NCBI GenBank assembly: GCA_020723345.1
Contig: DYJA01000047.1
Location: forward strand, 1-49,072
Direction of reading: 5' to 3'
DNA length: 49,072 nucleotides
Source of the DNA: Candidatus Aquidulcis sp.
Lineage (GTDB): Bacteria; Chloroflexota; Anaerolineae; UBA4142
Below are positions 48,886 through 49,072 of this stretch, in pieces. Made by a program: the position numbers and the translations under genes. A model generated the notes under the pieces. It was not told the DNA's origin. It saw only the letters and a list, made by a program, of their open reading frames with translations, and did not search any database. Positions within the stretch are counted from its first letter, which is position 1; every line of letters starts with the position of its first letter.

Positions 48886-49041
48886 GTGTTCGGCGCGTAT
48901 CATTTCACTCCCTACCTTCTGCCGATGCTCGCCTCCGCCGCGATCATGGCGGCATTGGCAGTCTATGGCTTGCGCCACCGCACAGTCACCGGCGCGCTCG
49001 CGTTCACCGGTCTGCTTCTAAGCCTGTTTTCCGCACCTTAA
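48886..49041 (+). CDS. Possible start of a membrane sensor kinase (7TM N-terminal domain), broken at the window edge
   Basis: GTG-started frame of 51 codons (FTPYLLPMLASAAIMAALAVYGLRH split by turns), which resembles the first helix pair of the 7TM domain that precedes many Chloroflexota histidine kinases. The frame stops at TAA 49039-49041, 31 bases before the window end, after the second helix begins. This is either an assembly error at a contig end or a truncated gene. Only the first 50 residues are visible, so the call is weak. Confidence 0.35.
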   Translation: MFGAYHFTPYLLPMLASAAIMAALAVYGLRHRTVTGALAFTGLLLSLFSAP

Positions 49042-49072
49042 AAATCGAATACCAGAGTGCCAGACGCGATTG

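Overview
The window is a GC-rich stretch of about 49 kb from a bacterium. The style fits an uncultivated member of the Chloroflexota (Anaerolineae-like). The clues are Thr/Pro-rich linkers after lipoprotein signal peptides, secreted HExxH proteins of the peptidase-MA type, GT-C-like membrane proteins in tandem, RND pumps with lipoprotein adaptors but no outer-membrane channel gene, and a riboswitch-controlled RibXY-type importer. This assignment is inferred from gene content, not from a marker gene. No rRNA, tRNA or CRISPR was seen. Both window edges look like contig ends, with broken reading frames in an Nramp gene and in a possible histidine kinase.

Layout. (1) 1-2.1 kb, plus strand: end of an Nramp-type metal transporter and a ferredoxin-NADP reductase. 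(2) 2.1-8.7 kb, minus strand: three tandem polytopic proteins with a PTPS-related/GT-C-like fold, then a LysM protein with its own promoter. (3) 8.7-14.3 kb, minus strand: tsaE, tsaB, rimI, a Trm112-type zinc protein, two peptidase-MA-like proteins and ppa. (4) 14.3-25.4 kb, plus strand: two MarR-controlled RND efflux modules, marR-MFP-RND-MFP and marR-MFP-RND, each with a strong promoter overlapped by a dyad operator. (5) 25.5-37.5 kb, plus strand: a locus for polymers containing uronic acid, with a LacI regulator, an SDR dehydrogenase, a cytoplasmic heparinase II/III-fold lyase, a GH88 unsaturated uronyl hydrolase, a three-gene sugar ABC importer and a large lipoprotein lyase. A third lyase follows at 43.3 kb. 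(6) 37.5-43.2 kb: a CDP-alcohol phosphotransferase, a secreted alpha/beta hydrolase and a second SDR on plus. On minus is a riboflavin-type ABC importer preceded by promoter, FMN riboswitch and terminator. (7) 43.3-49 kb, plus strand: lyase, YbjQ-type protein, membrane-anchored clan-A glycosidase and AI-2E-family permease.

How the genes work together. The external lyase would cut a uronate polymer, and the ABC importer would bring in unsaturated oligosaccharides. The cytoplasmic lyases and GH88 enzyme would reduce these to unsaturated monomers that become keto-deoxy sugars, which the SDR could reduce. LacI probably controls the locus. No sulfatase, kinase or KDPG-type aldolase is present here.

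The most unusual feature is the density of short repeats. Almost every gene junction carries either a perfect palindrome or an inverted pair of arrays built from imperfect 7-bp or 10-bp words. About fifteen genes have their stop codon inside or at the edge of such an element, some have the start codon or the ribosome-binding region there, and at least five genes carry elements in frame inside the coding sequence, always in an orientation free of stops.
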